DNA of 11,437 nt from Nocardioidaceae bacterium. GTDB taxonomy: Bacteria; Actinomycetota; Actinomycetes; Propionibacteriales; Nocardioidaceae. Positions 10,805 through 11,437 of the stretch are shown here, piece by piece (the stretch's first letter is position 1; every line of letters begins with the position of its first letter). The notes beneath the pieces are model-generated. The model was given only the letters and a program-made list of their open reading frames with translations. It was not told the DNA's origin and searched no databases. The stretch spans positions 1 through 11,437 of the forward strand of contig JAICRS010000085.1 in the NCBI GenBank assembly GCA_025966335.1. Reading direction: 5' to 3'. Both the position numbers and the translations under genes were made by a program.

Positions 10805-11437
10805 ATGACTGCGTCGCACGACAAGCTGCTGATCACCGTCGCCCCGACCGGCGCGGAGACCGAGAAGGCCGCCTGCCCCCAGCTGCCCACCACGCTGACC
10901 GAGCTCGTGGAGACGGCGCAGCGTTGCGAGGCAGCCGGCGCGGCGATGATCCACGTCCACATTCGCGACGACGACCACAAGCCGACCCTGGACCTGCAGC
11001 GGCTCACCGACACCGTCGACGCGCTGCACGAGAGCACCGACCTGGTCGTCCAGCTCTCCACCGGCGGCTCCGTCCACGACCCGCTGGAGAACCGGCTCAA
11101 GGTGCTCGACGCGCAGCCCGACTCCTGCAGCCTGACCATGGGCACCACGAACTTCGGCGACGACGTGTTCCTCAACCCGTGGGGGTTCGTCACCGACCTT
11201 TACCAGCTGTCCCAGGAGCGCGAGGTCGTCCCCGAGTTCGAGCTGTTCGACCTCGGCCACGTGCACGCTCTGCACCGGTTGCTCGACAAGTTCGGCCTGC
11301 CGTACGGCGGACGCGTCCACTGCGACCTCGTCATGGGGGTCCCCGGAGGAATGCCCGGTACGGCGGACGCGCTGGTTGCCGCGGTGAACGGCCTGCCGGA
11401 TGTGGTCACGAGCTGGTCCGCAACCGGGATCGGCCGG
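10805..11437 (+). CDS. 3-keto-5-aminohexanoate cleavage protein (DUF849/BKACE family), 3' end missing
   Basis: BKACE enzymes condense a beta-keto acid with acetyl-CoA and split it into acetoacetate and a CoA ester; the founding member, Kce, acts in lysine fermentation. The frame is open to the window edge with 211 codons of a normal 270-310. It shows TVAPTGAETEKAACPQLPTT (11-30), the metal-binding HVHIRD with H50 and H52, STGG (85-88), the segment EFELFDLGHV (144-153) and MGVPGG (177-182). The third metal ligand, a Glu late in the family, lies beyond the edge. The substrate depends on pocket residues and cannot be set from this sequence; lysine fermentation is unlikely in this kind of organism, so another beta-keto acid is probable. 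Confidence 0.92.
   Translation, partial: MTASHDKLLITVAPTGAETEKAACPQLPTTLTELVETAQRCEAAGAAMIHVHIRDDDHKPTLDLQRLTDTVDALHESTDLVVQLSTGGSVHDPLENRLKVLDAQPDSCSLTMGTTNFGDDVFLNPWGFVTDLYQLSQEREVVPEFELFDLGHVHALHRLLDKFGLPYGGRVHCDLVMGVPGGMPGTADALVAAVNGLPDVVTSWSATGIGR

Overview
The window comes from a high-GC Gram-positive bacterium of the Actinomycetota. It carries mycothiol synthase (mshD), a GlnR-type orphan response regulator and a DUF1416 (SseC-type) protein, all hallmarks of that phylum, and several genes start without a Shine-Dalgarno site directly after a TAnnnT -10 box (leaderless). The general look, including short intergenic palindromes, suggests Nocardioides or a relative; that genus guess is inference. 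The order mshD, glnR | thioredoxin, rhodanese, DUF1416 matches, from memory, the Mycobacterium tuberculosis block Rv0819 to Rv0814c, so this is mainly conserved chromosomal core rather than a mobile island.

Layout. 1-24: one arm of a palindromic repeat cut by the window edge. 84-2300 (-): polyphosphate kinase ppk1. 2359-3489 (+): HSL-family alpha/beta hydrolase, divergent from ppk1. 3470-4426 (-): mshD, converging on the hydrolase with a 20-nt overlap. 4519-4794 (+): small one-pass membrane protein. 4784-5488 (-): glnR, converging on it with an 11-nt overlap. 5590-5889 (+): MoaD/ThiS sulfur carrier. 5890-6269: a 380-nt gap rich in hairpins whose G-U pairs only work in plus-strand RNA. 6270-6788 (+): membrane-anchored thioredoxin. 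6865-6942 (+): a 25-residue leaderless Cys-containing leader peptide. 7096-8738 (+): DUF4395, two-domain rhodanese and DUF1416, tightly packed and closed by a hairpin terminator. 8739-9307: 569 nt without a gene, holding the terminator, two diverged copies of a composite repeat and the promoter of the next gene. 9308-10219 (+): one-pass membrane protein with a discoidin-like C-terminal domain. 10320-10745 (-): D-aminoacyl-tRNA deacylase dtd. 10805-end (+): a 3-keto-5-aminohexanoate cleavage (DUF849/BKACE) enzyme cut by the window edge.

How the genes work together. The centre (5.6-8.7 kb) is a sulfur-handling block: a sulfur-carrier protein, a thioredoxin that could reduce persulfide or disulfide, a thiosulfate sulfurtransferase and its usual DUF4395/DUF1416 partners. 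It lies next to the gene for the last mycothiol biosynthesis step, which joins cysteine to the pseudodisaccharide. The leader peptide before DUF4395 points to cysteine-responsive attenuation of the operon. GlnR (nitrogen) and Ppk1 (polyphosphate) are separate metabolic functions on the same stretch.

The least explained DNA is the structured region at 5.94-6.24 kb, and the palindromic repeats at 1-24, 8957-9018 and 9186-9249 with the 51-nt hairpin block that distinguishes the two repeat units.
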